A stretch of DNA of 24,868 nt from CAZLIC01 sp964559535. Its GTDB lineage: Bacteria > Pseudomonadota > Alphaproteobacteria > Rhodobacterales > Rhodobacteraceae. Below, piece after piece: positions 23,224-24,868 of the stretch. The notes below the pieces were generated by a model that saw only the letters and a list, made by a program, of their open reading frames with translations, did not search any database and was not told where the DNA came from. How positions within the stretch are numbered: position 1 is the first letter of the stretch; the number at the start of each line of letters is the position of its first letter. Both the position numbers and the translations under genes were made by a program. The DNA lies in contig CAZLIC010000070.1 of NCBI GenBank assembly GCA_964559535.1, forward strand, positions 1 through 24,868, in the 5' to 3' direction.

Positions 23224-24222
23224 TCACAAGTTTTCAGGTGTGATGGTGATGAAGCGGACCGGAGGGTTCTCGACGATCTCGGTCAGAAGTCCGATCTTGG
23301 AGAGGAGAAGGTCCGTCGTCCGCCGGGCCTGCGCTTCCGGAGCCTGGTCGAAAATAACGTCGGCGACGCCGTCTGACAGTGCCGCGCGCGTGACGTCGGT
23401 CAGCTCGTGGCCCACGAAAAACACCTTCCGCCGCGCCCGCCGCAACTCTCGCAAGACAGATGAGTTCGCGCCGCCCGCATTGTAGACGGCGGCCAAGTCA
23501 GGCCAGTCCCGGATCGCCTCAGTCATCCGCCGGGCGCTCATGTCCTGTTCGTCATGCCCAAAGGCCACGAGGTTGAAGGAAAGGTCGTCTTTGGCATTTG
23601 CTGACAAGTAATCCGAGAATCCCCGGATTCGGTCGCGGTGGACCTCGTAAATCTGGCTGTGGCACAAGGCGACAACGGTTCCCCGGACGTCACCCAGTCG
23701 TGAAACCATCATGGCCGCCAGCCGACCAGCTGCAACATTGTCGATGCCGACGAAGTCGAGGTCCTCAACGATCCGGCTGACAATCTGCACAATCGGCAGG
23801 CCCGTCAGTCGCACTTGCGCCAAAGCCGCAGCGACCTCGTCATAGGCCGGGCACACCACCGCCAGCCCCGACCGACGCATCGGCGGGTTCAGGATGCGAT
23901 TGGCAATGGCTTGGGGGTCATCCTCTTGCAGGAAGGTCAGCTGGATCTGGATGGATGGGTCCAGCGAGGTCGCGATCCGCCGGAAGGCACGCGCCAGCCG
24001 CGCGTAGAATGACGTGTCGGGGCGCACGAGAATGACCTCGATCCGGATGATCCCTCGATGCTGCTCGGGCAGGCGCCCTGGCCAGTCAAGCGCCCGCGCG
24101 GCAAGCAGAACCTTCTCGACCGTCTCCGGGCGAACGCCGCCACGGCCGTTCAGGACGCGCTCCACGGTCGCTGTGCCGACATTTGCGAGCTTTGCAACCT
24201 CGGCATAGGTGGGCTTCGACAC
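23224..24222 (-). CDS. LacI-family transcriptional regulator
   Basis: This 332-aa regulator has an N-terminal LacI helix-turn-helix (TYAEVAKLANVGTATVERVL, residues 5-24, followed by GRGGVRPETVEKV) and a periplasmic-binding-protein-like effector domain from about residue 60. It probably represses or activates the downstream cluster in response to the sugar substrate, acting at the palindromes at 23111-23128 and 24238-24255. The start is GTG at 24222, which places the DNA-binding motif at the very N-terminus; there is no ATG upstream that fits. AGGA lies very close to the GTG and GGAG somewhat further. It faces the same way as the genes it precedes. Its effector domain resembles the class of binding protein encoded at 20162-21133, consistent with sensing the same ligand. 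Confidence 0.92.
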   Translation of the reverse strand: MSKPTYAEVAKLANVGTATVERVLNGRGGVRPETVEKVLLAARALDWPGRLPEQHRGIIRIEVILVRPDTSFYARLARAFRRIATSLDPSIQIQLTFLQEDDPQAIANRILNPPMRRSGLAVVCPAYDEVAAALAQVRLTGLPIVQIVSRIVEDLDFVGIDNVAAGRLAAMMVSRLGDVRGTVVALCHSQIYEVHRDRIRGFSDYLSANAKDDLSFNLVAFGHDEQDMSARRMTEAIRDWPDLAAVYNAGGANSSVLRELRRARRKVFFVGHELTDVTRAALSDGVADVIFDQAPEAQARRTTDLLLSKIGLLTEIVENPPVRFITITPENL

Positions 24223-24237
24223 GTCCTACAGCTCCAT

Positions 24238-24255
24238 CTGATCTGAATCGATCAG
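24238..24255. promoter_or_regulatory. Palindrome before the LacI gene, likely autoregulatory operator
   Basis: CTGATCTGAATCGATCAG contains TGATC-N6-GATCA with exactly the same spacing as the perfect palindrome at 23111-23128. The left half (CTGATCTGA) is nearly identical to the other site. It ends 16 bases before the GTG start, so a bound repressor would block transcription or translation start. Confidence 0.6.
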
Positions 24256-24362
24256 CGCCGAGCATTCTCGATAATCGTCGGGATCACAATCGGCAGCGCC
24301 ATCGAAGGGTTAGCTTCGACGCTTTTCAGTGCCGCAAGTGAACGGTTGCGCAAATAGCTGTG

Positions 24363-24690
24363 TCAGAAGTCCGACTCCACGTTGACCCCCGAGCAGTCGT
24401 AGGCTGCCGATAAAGGTCCCGTTGTTCATGAACAGCCGCGGCGACAGAAATAGCGTGGCGGTGGGCATGTCGGCGGTGACCTCCTGCTCGAAGGCCGCCT
24501 CAGCAACCTCGTCGACGACGCACACCCAGACCGAGCTGCCATTCGGTGGTGCGGCGATGAACAGGGTAAGAACCCCGCCCATGGTGATGGCAAAGCTCGC
24601 CCGCGTATCGCTCAGCGTCGGTGCGCCCGTGCCGTCGCTTGCGACAAGCTGAAAAGAGAGCGCGGGCTTAAGCCTTCGAACAACCGTTTG
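24363..24690 (-). pseudogene. Frameshifted C-terminal remnant of a phage-type structural protein
   Basis: Read leftward, a frame open from 24690 gives ...LKPALSFQLVASDGTGAPTL, then SDTRASFAITMGGVLTLFIA and a long stretch ending RLFMNNGT. A shift of one base near 24415 then restores SAAYDCSGVNVESDF and a stop at 24363. The two parts read together like the C-terminus of a beta-rich hypothetical protein I associate with rhodobacterial phages and gene-transfer-type particles, which typically ends in an AYDCSG-x-YVETDY motif. That family assignment is from memory and not certain. The upstream end is blocked by a stop at 24691. It is a decayed fragment, unconnected to the catabolic cluster. Confidence 0.5.
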
Positions 24691-24868
24691 CTAGGGTGGC
24701 GCGTAATGACCCCGGCCGGCAAGCATGGGCCGATCACGAATACTCGGCGATGATGGCCCGCGTCGTCTGCACTGCGTCCGCCAGTTCGGTTCTATCTGCA
24801 TCCATGAGTCCCAGCCTAGGGCCTGTTGAGTATCAGGATTCCCTTGCCGTGGAACTTCTGATTCAAGC
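24691..24868. other. Right-edge region with possible IS end
   Basis: No gene is evident; a 23-codon frame on the - strand starting at about 24805 is too short to call. From about 24817 the sequence GGGCCTGTTGAGTATCAGGA resembles the terminal inverted repeat of IS5-family elements common in Rhodobacterales, running toward the window end. The other end is outside the window, so this cannot be confirmed here. Confidence 0.35.

Noticed and set aside
24302..24319. TCGAAG/CTTCGA stem as a terminator
   Set aside because: The stem is only 6 bp and no U-run follows in either direction.
1..24868. CRISPR array, rRNA genes or a replication origin
   Set aside because: No regularly spaced repeats, rRNA-like sequence or iteron/DnaA-box clusters were seen.

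Overview
The window is high-GC DNA from an alphaproteobacterium, most likely Rhodobacterales (Paracoccus/Rhodobacter-like). The codon use, the form of the type IV secretion genes, the FrcBCA-type sugar transporter and a rhodobacterial-looking initiator-tRNA fragment all point that way. No genus can be fixed from sequence alone.

Left block (1-5738, + strand): the distal part of a VirB-type type IV secretion operon. The order is virB5-like (cut by the window edge), virB8, virB9, virB10, virB11, an unrecognised small secreted Cys-containing protein, and virB6. The genes overlap by ATGA or TAATG junctions, or lie within one to about 20 bases of each other. The operon ends 18 bases before the 3' half of an initiator tRNA gene (5757-5809) with no 5' half. 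This looks like the attachment-site end of an integrated conjugative element or island. The following 530 bases are poor in genes and carry an IS110-family transposase remnant.

Main block (24222 down to 6339, - strand): seventeen genes in one direction. Reading along transcription they are: a LacI-type regulator; a PanB-like enzyme; a membrane di-iron hydroxylase; a CUT2 sugar ABC transporter (binding protein, permease, single-domain ATPase); a Rieske ferredoxin; a Hyi-type TIM-barrel isomerase; an FAD ferredoxin reductase; a second PanB-like enzyme; FolD; PurU; then iolG, iolC-DUF2090, iolD, iolE, a 76-aa two-helix membrane protein, and iolB.

My interpretation is a complete route for a methylated cyclitol or related sugar. 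The ABC transporter takes it up. The hydroxylase, Rieske ferredoxin and reductase oxidise its methyl group, as MocD, MocE and MocF do in rhizobial rhizopine (3-O-methyl-scyllo-inosamine) catabolism. The one-carbon unit enters tetrahydrofolate, perhaps through the PanB-like proteins, and leaves as formate via FolD and PurU. The freed inositol skeleton goes through IolG, IolE, IolD, IolB and IolC. The two PanB-like proteins are the most novel part: both have lost the Lys, Glu and one Asp of the classical ketopantoate hydroxymethyltransferase metal/substrate site but keep the catalytic Glu. Matching palindromes (TGATC-N6-GATCA) lie before the LacI gene and before the first PanB-like gene, and are likely operators.

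Right edge (24256-24868): decayed mobile DNA, with a frameshifted phage-type protein remnant and a possible IS5-family end.
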